A stretch of 64,000 bases of DNA from Sphingomonas mollis (lineage in GTDB: Bacteria; Pseudomonadota; Alphaproteobacteria; Sphingomonadales; Sphingomonadaceae). The first letter of the stretch is position 1, and each line of letters starts with the position of its first letter. The DNA is taken from contig NZ_JAELXS010000004.1 of the NCBI RefSeq assembly GCF_016427505.1, positions 124,001-188,000 of the forward strand, written 5' to 3'. Positions 8,369-20,732 of this stretch are shown one piece after another. The translations under genes and the position numbers were made by a program. Below the pieces are notes generated by a model that was given only the letters and a program-made list of their open reading frames with translations, ran no database searches and was not told the origin of the DNA.

Positions 8369-11290
8369 TCAATAGCTGTGCAGTTCAATCGGTGCGTGGT
8401 CGCGGAAGATCCACTGGTGGAAACCGCCCGCAGCGTCATCGATGATGGCGAGATCGTCGGTCCAGGCGAACGAAGCGACGCAATGGCCGATCGTCGGCGC
8501 CGCCGAGGCCGCCGTGTAGAGCGATACGGCGTCATCGACAGCGAGCCGTTCCTGCGGCGCAAGATTGTCGAACCGGAACACATCGTCGACCGCGTAATCC
8601 ATGATCGCCTGACGCGCGGTATCCTGCGTCGTGGCAACGGTGGCCGCCGACCCCAGTTTCAGCAGGGCGAGTTGCGGATCATGGTCGGTCGGGCGATCGC
8701 CGGCGAACTGCGAGTTCAGATGGACGGCATCATATTGCGCGCCGCCCCGCAGGCCGCCGGTGACGAGGATGTTGTCCAGTTGCTGGGCATTGCCGTCGAA
8801 CAGATAGCTGTAGCGCTCTTCCTCCGGCAGCAGCGTGTTCAGGTTGGTGAACACTCCGCCCTTCGCCGGGTCGGTCAACTGGGTCTGCGCATTCTCGAAA
8901 TAGAAGCCGTTCCAGTCGCCCAGGATGGCGAAATGCAGCGACGGATCGTCGGCGAGATGGTCCTGCACATACGCCTTGACGCCCGCCGCCTGCGCGGTCC
9001 GCGCCGCGTCGCCGGCATCGGCGGGCGGCTGGGTCGCGCCCCACAACGGATCGCTGCCGCCGCGCGAGGTGAAGTGGACGTTGATCGTCGTAATCGTCTC
9101 GCCATTGAACGCGAACTGCGCAGCCAGCGGGTTGCGGCTGCCGTTATAGGCCGATCCGGTAATCAGCTCGGCGCTGCCCTCGATATAATCGACGCGGTCG
9201 AGGTTGTAGAAATAGCCGTTGCGGATGTTGCCGTTGGGCTCGCCGCCTGTGCTGTTGGCGGTGGCCGGTCCCACCTCGACATAGGCGTAGCGGCCGCCGT
9301 CGATCGCGGCGATCGCATCGATCAGCCACTGCGCCGTCACCGTGCCGGACAGGCTGCCCCCGGATGCCGCGCCATTGGCGTCCTGGATTTCCTGCACCGC
9401 GATGATGTCGGGCGCGCGCAAATTATAGACGATGTTGGCGGCCAGCACGTCGTACTTGCCATCCGAGGGGTCGAGATTTTCGAGGTTGTAGGTGGCGATC
9501 GACAGATGATCGGCATCACCCCGCAACGTCGTCGTCTCGCGCTCCAGCGTCACGTCCCTGGTGACGGTCACCGCCTCGGTCACCAGCACCTCGTAATGGG
9601 CGGCGGCATAGTTGACGATGCCGGTGACGCTGCTCAACTGGTCGCCGATGCTGTAATTGGGCGTGAAGCCGCTGAAGATCGCACTGTCGCCGTCGATCTG
9701 GATCTTTTCCGGGTTATAGTCGCCGGGCGAGATCGTGATGCCGCCGCGATCGTTCACTCCGGTCGCGCCGACGCCCAGCGAGGCGACGACGTCGGTTTCG
9801 GCGAAACTGTCGGTCGTGGTGTTCGATACGACCAGCGGATTGTCGATCGTGACCCGCATCCCCTCCAGCGATTCCCAGAAATCGATGCCGTCGGTGGTGG
9901 GGTCGTAGCTGGTCAGGCGGTCGTCATCGATCACCTGCGACGGGGGCAGCAGGCCGCCCGCGCCGATCAGGATCGCATCGGGCAGCGCATCGCCGAAGCT
10001 TTCGATCGAGATGCTGGGCGAGACGATCTGCGTGACGGTCAGGCCGCCGGTGCCGGCGCGGAATTCGGACACCTGCCCCTGCACCGACAGCGTATCGCCG
10101 ACGAAGACGTCGGGCGCGGTCGAGGTGAAGATGAAGATGCCGTCCGACGTGCGGGCGTTGCCGTCGCCCAGATCCTGCAGGTAGAAACCGTTGCTGTCGA
10201 CGGCGGTGACGATGCCGTTGGTCAGCACGGTCTGGCCGACATAGGCGGAGCGATGCCCCTCGCCCTGTATCTGGCCGATCAACAGCGGCAGGACATCGTC
10301 GTTCAGGATCGTGCCGGTCGCGGTCGCCCGGCCCAGCGACGCGCCGCCGGTGGGGGCGGACAGCGTAACGGTGAAGCCCTCGTTCGATTCGGGCAGCATA
10401 TCGCCCGCCACGGGCAGCCTGATCGTGGCGGTGCTCTGGCCAGCCGCGAAGCTGACGGTGCCCGTCAGCGTGATGCCGGCGAAATCGGCCGCGTTCGCGC
10501 CGCCCTCTCCGCCCGGCAGCGTGACGGTGTAGGTCGCATCGACCGCGCCGTCGCTGCCGCCCACGCGCGAGACGGTGAAGGCGATGTCGTGCGTGCCGCT
10601 ATCGCCCTCGATCGTGCTGGCATCGGCGATGTTGAGCGTGCCGGGCAGCGGGTTGCTGTTCCCGCTGGACGTCACGACGATATCGTCGACGCCGACCCAT
10701 TCGTCGTTGCCGATCGCGTTGGTGGTCATGATGCGGACCTGCAACGTCGCCGCATCGTTCGCATCGGCCGGCAAGGTGACGCTGACGGGCGTGACCAGCG
10801 TCGCGAGGCTGGGACCGCTGGTTGCATCGGCGGTGTCGGCGGTCGGCAGGTTCACCCACGCGCTGGTGTCGTTCAGGCGATACTGGACGGCGACCTGCTG
10901 GACCGCATTGTCGATGCTGCCATCGAGATCGCGAAGGTTGAAGCTGACCGTTACGCCCTGGCGGCCGGCGGCGTTCAGGTATAGCGCGAGGTACGGTGCA
11001 TCGGCGGTTCCCGACCCCTGCATCGCGATCGTCGGGTTGGCGATCTGGAATTCGGCGATGCCGCCGGTGTTGAAGGTGTTCGGACTGGTCTGGTTGGCGT
11101 TGACGTCGATCACCGTGCTGGTGGTGGTGATGAGGCGCGGGTCGGCGCCGGTCTGCGTCGTCAGGTCGTCACCCCGGAAACCGACGATGCTGCGTACGCC
11201 GTTCCAGTTGTCGTCGGTCGTGATCTGGTTGATATCGGTCCAGTTCTGGCTGAAATCGCGGGTCCCAAGGTTCCAGTATTCTGCGCTCAC
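8369..11290 (-). CDS. ExeM/NucH-type extracellular nuclease with Calx-beta domain, probable type I secretion substrate
   Basis: 973 residues from a GTG start with GGGGGA seven bases upstream. There is no N-terminal signal peptide, as expected for type I cargo. About residues 1-200 form a beta-rich module. A Calx-beta domain follows (about 220-330; IADASTIEGDSGTHDIAF and a later TGTILNDD). Next come an ExeM-like OB-fold region (QIQGEGHRSAYVGQ) and an endonuclease/exonuclease/phosphatase domain from about 595: ATYNLEN, VQEIQD, GDWNGF and a final DHDPQ near 868 carry the expected Asn, Glu, Asp and His. I see no GGxGxDxxx RTX nonapeptides, which is unusual. Role: extracellular DNA breakdown for nutrients or biofilm remodelling, inferred. 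Confidence 0.88.
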   Translation of the reverse strand: MSAEYWNLGTRDFSQNWTDINQITTDDNWNGVRSIVGFRGDDLTTQTGADPRLITTTSTVIDVNANQTSPNTFNTGGIAEFQIANPTIAMQGSGTADAPYLALYLNAAGRQGVTVSFNLRDLDGSIDNAVQQVAVQYRLNDTSAWVNLPTADTADATSGPSLATLVTPVSVTLPADANDAATLQVRIMTTNAIGNDEWVGVDDIVVTSSGNSNPLPGTLNIADASTIEGDSGTHDIAFTVSRVGGSDGAVDATYTVTLPGGEGGANAADFAGITLTGTVSFAAGQSTATIRLPVAGDMLPESNEGFTVTLSAPTGGASLGRATATGTILNDDVLPLLIGQIQGEGHRSAYVGQTVLTNGIVTAVDSNGFYLQDLGDGNARTSDGIFIFTSTAPDVFVGDTLSVQGQVSEFRAGTGGLTVTQIVSPSISIESFGDALPDAILIGAGGLLPPSQVIDDDRLTSYDPTTDGIDFWESLEGMRVTIDNPLVVSNTTTDSFAETDVVASLGVGATGVNDRGGITISPGDYNPEKIQIDGDSAIFSGFTPNYSIGDQLSSVTGIVNYAAAHYEVLVTEAVTVTRDVTLERETTTLRGDADHLSIATYNLENLDPSDGKYDVLAANIVYNLRAPDIIAVQEIQDANGAASGGSLSGTVTAQWLIDAIAAIDGGRYAYVEVGPATANSTGGEPNGNIRNGYFYNLDRVDYIEGSAELITGSAYNGSRNPLAAQFAFNGETITTINVHFTSRGGSDPLWGATQPPADAGDAARTAQAAGVKAYVQDHLADDPSLHFAILGDWNGFYFENAQTQLTDPAKGGVFTNLNTLLPEEERYSYLFDGNAQQLDNILVTGGLRGGAQYDAVHLNSQFAGDRPTDHDPQLALLKLGSAATVATTQDTARQAIMDYAVDDVFRFDNLAPQERLAVDDAVSLYTAASAAPTIGHCVASFAWTDDLAIIDDAAGGFHQWIFRDHAPIELHSY

Positions 11291-11545
11291 GACGATCCCC
11301 CGAAAAATCCGCCACCAGTCCGAATCGATGGATCGACGGCCACGACCGCGACCGCCGACAGACGGTTAACGTGCACTAACGGTGATGGTCTAACCAGCCT
11401 TGATGACAGGCATGTGGCAGGAAAGACGCAGATTTCCGGCCGTCTCGAATGGCGAACGATCAAGGGGTTGCCCGATCGTGACGCGACATTGCAACATTGT
11501 GCAGGCAACGTCCGCCACGTTAACGATTCCTACAGGGGTGTTCCG

Positions 11546-12190
11546 ATGATCCACCGTCTTGCACTGATCGCGTCCGCCGCGATCGCGACATTCGCAGCAC
11601 CCGCCGCCGATGCCGCCACGACCGTCGTGCAGGGTGGAACGCGTGGACTGCAACTGTCGGTTTTTGGCCCGGCCGGGCAAAGCTTCGTCGCGACGGAGCA
11701 GAACCTGTTGTCGTTCGGGTTCGAGTTCACGTCGGTGAACCCCACCAGCAACGATCCGATCACGCTCACGCTGCGGGCGGGCGCCGGGCTGACGGGCGCC
11801 GTCGTGGCGACGCGCACGTTGACGTTGCCCGATATCGTGCCCCGCAACAACGTCTGGCAGGATTTCAACTTCACCGGCACCTCGTTGACGGTGAACGGAG
11901 TTTATACGGCGTTGTTGTCGACCACCTCCACGAAATTTGCCGTTCTTTACGGACCCCCACTGCCCAGCACGGGCGTGGCCCCGGACGCCTATGCCGGTGG
12001 CAGCCTGATTTCGACGAGAGCGCAGACCGGTTACTGCCTGACCGGTCCGTGCGATGCGAATTTCCGCTTCACCACGATGGCGGCGGCGGTGCCGGAGCCG
12101 GCGACGTGGGCGATGATGCTGGTCGGCTTCGCGATGGTCGGCGGCACCGTCCGTTACCGTCGGCGCGGCGTGCGTCTCGCCTATCGTTGA
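11546..12190 (+). CDS. PEP-CTERM sorted exported protein
   Basis: 214 residues from the ATG that begins MIHRLALIASAAIATFAA, a clean signal peptide. The C-terminus has VPEPATWAMMLVGFAMVGG followed by an Arg-rich tail: the PEP motif, membrane helix and basic end recognised by exosortase. The middle is a beta-rich module with no catalytic motif that I can name. It has two Cys (YCLTGPCD) that could form a disulfide. An upstream in-frame Met at 11414 is possible but would bury the signal peptide. No exosortase gene is in the window. The 3-prime end overlaps the convergent transporter gene by 10 bases. Confidence 0.87.
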   Translation: MIHRLALIASAAIATFAAPAADAATTVVQGGTRGLQLSVFGPAGQSFVATEQNLLSFGFEFTSVNPTSNDPITLTLRAGAGLTGAVVATRTLTLPDIVPRNNVWQDFNFTGTSLTVNGVYTALLSTTSTKFAVLYGPPLPSTGVAPDAYAGGSLISTRAQTGYCLTGPCDANFRFTTMAAAVPEPATWAMMLVGFAMVGGTVRYRRRGVRLAYR

Positions 12191-13173
12191 TCGATCGTGG
12201 CGGGGGTGAGCGGCCGGGCCGCCGCCGCCGCCGCATCGGCATAACGCCGCGCGATCATGGCGCAGGCGATCAGCTGGATCTGGTGGAACAGCATCACCGG
12301 CAACAGCACGACGCCGACCTGCGCCGCCGGGAACAGCACCCCGGCCATCGGCACGCCCGAGGCGAGGCTCTTCTTCGATCCGCAGAATTGCAGCACGATC
12401 GCATCCTCGCGCGACAGGCCAAGCGCGCGGGCGGCGAGCAAGGTCGCGACCAGCACGATCCCGAGCAGGACGGTGCAGACCAGGGCGATCAGCACCAGAT
12501 CGCCGGGCGACACGCGGTGCCACAGCCCCTCCACCACCGCCGCGCCGAACGCGCTGTAGACGACGAGCAGGATCGACCCGCGATCGACGATCGTCAGCAC
12601 GCCCTTGTACCGGGTCACGAGTCCGCCGATCCACGGCCTGAGCAGATGTCCGGCGACGAAGGGGACGAGCAGTTGCAGCACGATCGCCTCCACCGACGAC
12701 AACGAGATCGCCCCCGCCCCGCCCATCAGCAATGCGACCAGCGCCGGCGTCACGATGATGCCCAGCAGGTTCGAGAACGACGCGCTGCACACCGCCGCCG
12801 CGACATTGCCACGGGCGATCGCGGTGAAGGCGATCGATGACTGCACGGTCGAGGGCAGCAACGTCAGGAACAACAGCCCCGCCGCCACCGGTCCCGACAA
12901 CAGGTGCATCATGCCCAGCCCCAGCACCGGGAACAGCACGAAGGTGACGGCCAGCACCGCCACGTGCAGTTGCCAGTTGCGCGCCCCGGCCCAAATCGCC
13001 TCACGCGACAGTTTCGCCCCGTGCAGGAAGAACAGCAGCACGATCGCGGTGTCGGCAGCGCCCGCCGCGATGCCCGCCCAGATGCCGCGCGCCGGCAACA
13101 GGCTGGCAAGCGCGACGGTGCCGAGCAGCATCAGGATGAACGGCTCGAACACCGACAGGAAACGACGCAGCAT
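12181..13173 (-). CDS. Bile acid:sodium symporter-like (SBF-like) membrane transporter
   Basis: 330 residues with nine to ten hydrophobic helices, starting MLRRFLSVFEPFILMLLGTV. Family markers include FFLHGAKLSREA early on, LLPSTVQSSIAFTAIARGN in the middle and FCGSKKSLASGVPMA near the end, which match the SBF-like (YfeH-type) branch. A longer reading frame extends upstream but only overlaps the adenine deaminase gene. The ATG shares a base with the deaminase stop (TGATG), so it is third in a purine deamination operon. The substrate is unknown; uptake or export of a purine product is an inference from context. Confidence 0.85.
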   Translation of the reverse strand: MLRRFLSVFEPFILMLLGTVALASLLPARGIWAGIAAGAADTAIVLLFFLHGAKLSREAIWAGARNWQLHVAVLAVTFVLFPVLGLGMMHLLSGPVAAGLLFLTLLPSTVQSSIAFTAIARGNVAAAVCSASFSNLLGIIVTPALVALLMGGAGAISLSSVEAIVLQLLVPFVAGHLLRPWIGGLVTRYKGVLTIVDRGSILLVVYSAFGAAVVEGLWHRVSPGDLVLIALVCTVLLGIVLVATLLAARALGLSREDAIVLQFCGSKKSLASGVPMAGVLFPAAQVGVVLLPVMLFHQIQLIACAMIARRYADAAAAAARPLTPATIDQR

Positions 13174-14189
13174 CAATCGGCCTTCGCGCCGGCCTGGACG
13201 AACGTATCGAGCCGCGTCAGATGCCCGGCCAGCGCCTCGTCCGACAGGAACGCACCGAGGAAGCTGTTGCGCGCCAGCATCACCACCTGTTCGCGGCTGA
13301 GGTCGCGGGCGGCGGCAAGCTCCCGGAAATTCCGGGCGATATAGCCACCGAAATAGGCCGGATCGTCGGAATGCACCGTCGCGCGCAGACCCAGATCGAG
13401 CATCCGGTCGATCGGATGCGCGGCCAGCGTATCGACGTTGCGCAACGCGACGTTGGACAGCGGGCAGACGGTCAGCGTCATCGCCTCGCGCGCCAGTCGG
13501 GCGACCAGCGCAGGGTCTTCCAGCGCGCGGTTGCCGTGGTCGATCCGGTCGACCTTCAGGATATCGAGCGCCTCGTGGATATAGGCGGGCGGACCTTCCT
13601 CCCCGGCGTGCGCGCACAGTTTCAGGCCGCGCTCGCGGGAGGCGGCGAAGACGCGGGCGAATTTCGACGGGGGATGGCCGACCTCCGACGAATCGAGACC
13701 GACACCGATGAACCGGTCCAGCCACGGCTCCGCCTGACGCAACGTGGCGAAGGCGTCGTCCTCGTCCAGATGGCGGAGATAGCTCATGATGAGCTCGACC
13801 GTCATGCCGTGTTTCGCCTTCGCCCCCTCGACCGCGGCAAACAGGCCGCGTGCGACGATGTCGAACGGGATCCCACGATGCGTGTGCGTCTGCGGATCGA
13901 AGAAGATTTCGGCATGGACGACCCCGTCCGCCGCCGCGCGATCGAAATAGGCGGCGGCGAGATCGTGGAAGTCCTCCTCCGTCCGCAGCACGTCGGCGCC
14001 GGCATAATAGATGTCGAGGAAGGTCTGAAGGTTGGTGAACCGGTACGCCGCCCGCACCTCCTCGACCGAGGCGAAGGGGATCGCCACCTTGTTACGGGCC
14101 GCCAGCGCAACCATCATCTCGGGCTCCAGCGTCCCTTCGATATGCAGGTGCAGCTCGGCCTTGGGGATCGCGGCGTAGAAGTCGGTCAT
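13173..14189 (-). CDS. Adenine deaminase (adenosine deaminase superfamily, Aah1/PA0148 type)
   Basis: 338 residues. The metal-binding start is AELHLHIEGTLEPEMM. Later come HAGEEGP, RIDHGNRA, VCPLSNVALRN and SDDPAYFGGY, which supply the zinc ligands and catalytic Glu. The segments FLDIYYAGADVLRTEEDF and EIFFDPQTHTHRG are characteristic of the adenine deaminase subgroup and not of classical Add, so adenine to hypoxanthine is the likelier reaction. It overlaps guanine deaminase by 4 bases upstream and the SBF-like transporter by 1 base downstream. The operon can therefore feed both adenine and guanine into xanthine and hypoxanthine metabolism. Confidence 0.88.
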   Translation of the reverse strand: MTDFYAAIPKAELHLHIEGTLEPEMMVALAARNKVAIPFASVEEVRAAYRFTNLQTFLDIYYAGADVLRTEEDFHDLAAAYFDRAAADGVVHAEIFFDPQTHTHRGIPFDIVARGLFAAVEGAKAKHGMTVELIMSYLRHLDEDDAFATLRQAEPWLDRFIGVGLDSSEVGHPPSKFARVFAASRERGLKLCAHAGEEGPPAYIHEALDILKVDRIDHGNRALEDPALVARLAREAMTLTVCPLSNVALRNVDTLAAHPIDRMLDLGLRATVHSDDPAYFGGYIARNFRELAAARDLSREQVVMLARNSFLGAFLSDEALAGHLTRLDTFVQAGAKAD

Positions 14190-15523
14190 GTCAAATCCTG
14201 TCGGGTATGGGCGCGGCGGCCCATGAGATAGGTATGCGCGATCGCGCGGTCATCACCCAGTATCTGGAGCGCGAACAGCCGTTCCGCCATCGAGCCGCCG
14301 CGCGTACGGCGGGCGAGCAGTGGCGTGGCGCCGGGATCGAGGACGACGAAGTCCGCCTCCTGCCCCACCGCCAGCGACCCGATCCGGTCGTGCAGCCCAA
14401 GGGCGCGCGCGCCGCCGGCCGTCGCCAGATGCAACGCGCGGAACGGATCGAGGCTGGACCCGCGCAACTGCCCGACCTTGTACGCCTCCCCCATCGTCGC
14501 CAGCAGCGAGAACGTCGTCCCCGCGCCGACATCGCTGCCGAGGCCGACGGTCACGCCCTGTCGTATCGCCCGGTCCAGATCGAACAGCCCCGATCCCAGG
14601 AACAGGTTCGATGTGGGACAGAAGGCGGCGGCGCTGCCCGCTTCACCGATCCGCCCCAGCGCCCGGTCGTCCAGATGGATGCAATGCGCGAAGACCGATC
14701 GATCGGTGACCAGCCCGAACCGGTCGTACACGTCGAGATAATCCGCCGCATCGGGAAACCGCCCGGCGACGGCCGCGACCTCGCCGGCATTCTCCGCCAG
14801 ATGCGTGTGCATCAACACGTCCGGATGCGCGGCGACCAGCGCGCCGGCATCGGCAAGCTGCGCATCCGACGAGGTCAGCACGAAACGCGGCGTGGCCGCA
14901 TAGCCCAGCCGCCCCCGCCCCCGCCATCGCCGGATTAGCGCCTCGCTATCGGCGCGGCCGGCGGCGACCGTATCACTCAGACCCTCGGGCCCATGGTCCA
15001 TCAGCACCTTGCCCGATACGACCCGCATGTCGCGCACCAGCGCCGCATCGAACAGCGCATCGACCGACGCCGCCTCGACGGTGGCGAACACCAGCGCGCT
15101 GGTAGTGCCGTTGCGCAGCAGTTCGTCCAGAAAGAACGCCGCGACCTCAGCCGCATGGCCCGGCGAGGCGAACCGCTGCTCCTCCGGGAAGATATGCCGG
15201 TCGAGCCATTGCAGCAACTGCTCGCCATGCGCGGCGATCCGGTCGGTCTGCGGATAATGGACATGCGCATCGACGAAGCCGGGGACGATCAGCTTGCCCG
15301 GAAAATGGTCTATGGGAATGTCCGCGAACCGGTCCGCCAGTGTCGCCCAGGCATCGAAGGCCACGACATACCCGTCCTCGACGACCAGCAATCCATCGGG
15401 GTGATGGACGGGCGCGGCGCCTGTGACGGGATCGTCGGGAACGCTCAGCAATTCGGCGCGGAAGCCATGTTTCACGAAGCTGACTTCCGGGAAAGCAATG
15501 GGACGGTCGGCATTAACCGCCAT
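14186..15523 (-). CDS. guaD: Guanine deaminase
   Basis: 445 residues of an amidohydrolase-fold enzyme converting guanine to xanthine. The metal site begins GFVDAHVHYPQTD. Family features follow: LLQWLDRHIFPEEQRF, THLAENAGEV, HCIHLDDRALGRIGE, FCPTSNLFLGSG and GLGSDVGAGTTFS, the last with the catalytic Asp. I chose the ATG at 15523 (MAVNADRPIAF); a start 15 codons earlier would run into the promoter of the divergent tricorn gene. It is the first gene of the purine deamination operon (guanine deaminase, adenine deaminase, transporter). Confidence 0.9.
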   Translation of the reverse strand: MAVNADRPIAFPEVSFVKHGFRAELLSVPDDPVTGAAPVHHPDGLLVVEDGYVVAFDAWATLADRFADIPIDHFPGKLIVPGFVDAHVHYPQTDRIAAHGEQLLQWLDRHIFPEEQRFASPGHAAEVAAFFLDELLRNGTTSALVFATVEAASVDALFDAALVRDMRVVSGKVLMDHGPEGLSDTVAAGRADSEALIRRWRGRGRLGYAATPRFVLTSSDAQLADAGALVAAHPDVLMHTHLAENAGEVAAVAGRFPDAADYLDVYDRFGLVTDRSVFAHCIHLDDRALGRIGEAGSAAAFCPTSNLFLGSGLFDLDRAIRQGVTVGLGSDVGAGTTFSLLATMGEAYKVGQLRGSSLDPFRALHLATAGGARALGLHDRIGSLAVGQEADFVVLDPGATPLLARRTRGGSMAERLFALQILGDDRAIAHTYLMGRRAHTRQDLT

Positions 15524-15624
15524 GTTAACGTCCGACACCCCGGATGGAAGGTGCAATGCGGCAGGCAATTGACCCGCCGCCCGTCACACGTTCAGATGGC
15601 GGCATCGGATTGGGGGGATCGGGA

Positions 15625-18906
<3,282 letters not shown>

Positions 18907-19036
18907 TGCGCATCGCGGTTTAAAAAGTCGGGCGCTGCTTTGGCTGTCCCCGGCGTGATCGCCAGCCAGTCGGACCCTTGCCCTTCGCGCTGCTTGCCGC
19001 GATGGACGACGTCGAACCCAACCGGAGCCTGCCCGC

Positions 19037-19591
19037 ATGTCCATCCTGTCCGACCGCTGGATTCGCGAACGCGCGCTGGCCGACAACATGATCGAACCGT
19101 TCGTCGAGGCACAGCGGCGCGACGGCTGCATCAGCTATGGCCTGTCATCCTATGGCTATGACGCGCGAGTGGCGGACGAGTTCAAGATCTTCACGAATGT
19201 CGACAGCGCGATCGTCGATCCGAAGAACTTCGCCGCCAACAGCTTTGTCGATCGCAAGACCGATGTGTGCATCATCCCGCCCAACAGCTTCGCGCTCGCC
19301 CGCACGGTCGAATATTTCCGCGTGCCGCGCGACGTGCTGGTGATCTGCCTCGGCAAATCCACCTATGCCCGGTGCGGGATCATCGTGAACGTGACGCCGC
19401 TGGAACCGGAATGGGAAGGTCACGTCACGCTGGAATTCTCGAACACGACACCGCTGCCCGCCCGCATCTATGCCAACGAGGGCGCGTGCCAGTTCCTGTT
19501 CCTGAAGGGCGAACAGCCGTGCGAGACGAGCTATGCCGACCGGGCGGGGAAGTACATGGGCCAGAAGGGCGTCACCCTGCCGCGACTGTAG
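19037..19591 (+). CDS. dcd: dCTP deaminase
   Basis: 184 residues, the normal length. It starts [13 protein letters not shown] and contains [28 protein letters not shown], the active-site region [19 protein letters not shown] and the C-terminal [10 protein letters not shown]. It converts dCTP to dUTP in the pathway to dTTP. The sequence is complete with no odd residues. It stands alone between the tricorn-like gene and a convergent small gene. Confidence 0.96.
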   Translation: MSILSDRWIRERALADNMIEPFVEAQRRDGCISYGLSSYGYDARVADEFKIFTNVDSAIVDPKNFAANSFVDRKTDVCIIPPNSFALARTVEYFRVPRDVLVICLGKSTYARCGIIVNVTPLEPEWEGHVTLEFSNTTPLPARIYANEGACQFLFLKGEQPCETSYADRAGKYMGQKGVTLPRL

Positions 19592-19734
19592 TCCGTGCAT
19601 GTCTGCACTCGATCTGCGCAGACCAGTAAGGACAATCAAGATCCGCGCACAGGACTACGCGATTTCTGCCGAATGAGCGGAATTTACCCAAGCGCACATC
19701 GCCGCTCAATCAAAGATCGACATGTCGAGGGCGA

Positions 19735-19760
19735 CGTATGCGAGGGAATGTCCGCATACG
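19735..19760. terminator. Hairpin between convergent dcd and small TPR-like gene
   Basis: Perfect 8-base inverted repeat CGTATGCG-(10)-CGCATACG, 13 bases past the stop codon of the leftward gene. It lacks a T run on either side, so it is a candidate stop signal only. Confidence 0.35.
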
Positions 19761-19772
19761 CCGGCCACAGGC

Positions 19773-20120
19773 TTATCGGGTGGCGAACACCGCCGGGGTT
19801 AGACGAGCGATGCCGCGATCGGCGACATCATGCGACGACACGATCTCGCCCGAGGGCATATCCATCATCACGGCCGGCTTCTCCAGCACCGACCGATAAA
19901 GGTCGCGGGCCGCCGCGTCCCGACCGGTCCGCTGATAGACCGCCGCGAGATTCAGCATCAGTTCGGGTCGGCTCGGAAAGATGCGTCGCTCGGCGACCAG
20001 CGTCGATTCTGCCTGGGCCAGATCGCCACTGGCGATCGAGGTATAACCTACCCGATCGGCCGCCAACGTTGGTGTAGCCATGATCGCGATCAGAACCGGG
20101 GCGATCAGCGTGCGCATCAT
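19773..20120 (-). CDS. Small exported TPR-like protein of unknown function
   Basis: About 115 residues, starting MMRTLIAPVLIAIMATPTLAADR, a good signal peptide. AAGGAGCAAGG stands just before the ATG pair, so the exact Met is uncertain by one codon. The core DLAQAESTLVAERRIFPSRPELMLNLAAVYQRTGRDAAARDLYRSVL forms one to two tetratricopeptide-like helix pairs. The rest, including MDMPSGEIVSSHDVADRG, is not recognised. It probably acts as a periplasmic protein-protein contact unit. It lies downstream of the exbD terminator on the same strand as the tonB operon but is separately terminated. Confidence 0.65.
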   Translation of the reverse strand: MMRTLIAPVLIAIMATPTLAADRVGYTSIASGDLAQAESTLVAERRIFPSRPELMLNLAAVYQRTGRDAAARDLYRSVLEKPAVMMDMPSGEIVSSHDVADRGIARLTPAVFATR

Positions 20121-20222
20121 CCTTGCTCCTTTATATGAACCGCCAATCCGACGTTTCAATTTTGTTACAGGATGATGTCACTTCGATGACTGTGGCGCAA
20201 GTGGCCGATAAGCGCCCGAACG

Positions 20223-20249
20223 AAAAAGGGCGGCCCCGAAGGACCGCCC
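20223..20249 (-). terminator. Rho-independent terminator of the tonB-exbBDD operon
   Basis: Reading leftward the RNA is GGGCGGTCC, a TTCG tetraloop, GGGCCGCCC, then five Ts. The stem has nine pairs with a single wobble, and the loop is the very stable C(UUCG)G type. It lies 27 bases past the last exbD stop codon. Confidence 0.92.
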
Positions 20250-20276
20250 AATCGATTTCGATCCGGAAGACGAATC

Positions 20277-20702
20277 TTAGAAATCGTTCCGATATTGCTC
20301 GTTACCGATGAAGCCCAGCTTCGTGATCGCCGACCGCCTGATCTGCGCCAGGGTCCGGTCCACCACTTCGTAGCGTGCGTCGGGCGCAGGCTGGAAGTGA
20401 AGCTCGGGCTCAGGGTTCAGGCTGGCCGACTGATCCAGATACTGCCGCAGCGTCACTTCATCCACCGGCGATCCGTTCCAGGACACCGTCCCGGCGGCGT
20501 CGATCGTGATCTTGTTCTTTTCCGCATCGACCGGATTGGCCGGATTGTTCGAGTTCTGCGGCAGATCAACTTTGACCGCGTGGGTCTGGATCGGAATGGT
20601 AATGATGAACATGATGAGAAGAACGAGCAGGACGTCGATCAACGGCGTCATGTTCATTTCCATCATCGGCCCGTCTTCTTCTTTGCCGCCGCTCATTGCC
20701 AT
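20277..20702 (-). CDS. exbD: ExbD/TolR-family proton-channel subunit (second copy)
   Basis: 141 residues with one N-terminal membrane helix (NMTPLIDVLLVLLIMFIITI) containing the essential Asp of ExbD/TolR proteins. The periplasmic part starts HAVKVDLPQNSNNP and is short. It forms the proton-driven motor with ExbB that energises TonB. It follows another exbD gene with a 30-base gap and ends 27 bases before a strong terminator. The two ExbD copies are only distantly similar, so they are not a recent duplication. Confidence 0.93.
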   Translation of the reverse strand: MAMSGGKEEDGPMMEMNMTPLIDVLLVLLIMFIITIPIQTHAVKVDLPQNSNNPANPVDAEKNKITIDAAGTVSWNGSPVDEVTLRQYLDQSASLNPEPELHFQPAPDARYEVVDRTLAQIRRSAITKLGFIGNEQYRNDF

Positions 20703-20732
20703 GTCAAACTACTCCTAAATACGTCCGAGCGA

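Noticed and set aside
8378..10984. 868-codon open frame on the plus strand
   Set aside because: It lies opposite the extracellular nuclease gene. The reading is Arg/Asp/Gly-rich with no domain, the usual shadow of GC-rich DNA.
13174..13725. In-frame upstream extension of the SBF-like transporter
   Set aside because: It overlaps the adenine deaminase gene and reads as Arg-rich filler; the transporter starts at 13173.
19600..19625. GTCTGC/GCAGAC inverted repeat just after dcd as terminator
   Set aside because: Only six pairs with an 11-base loop and no T run; too weak to call.
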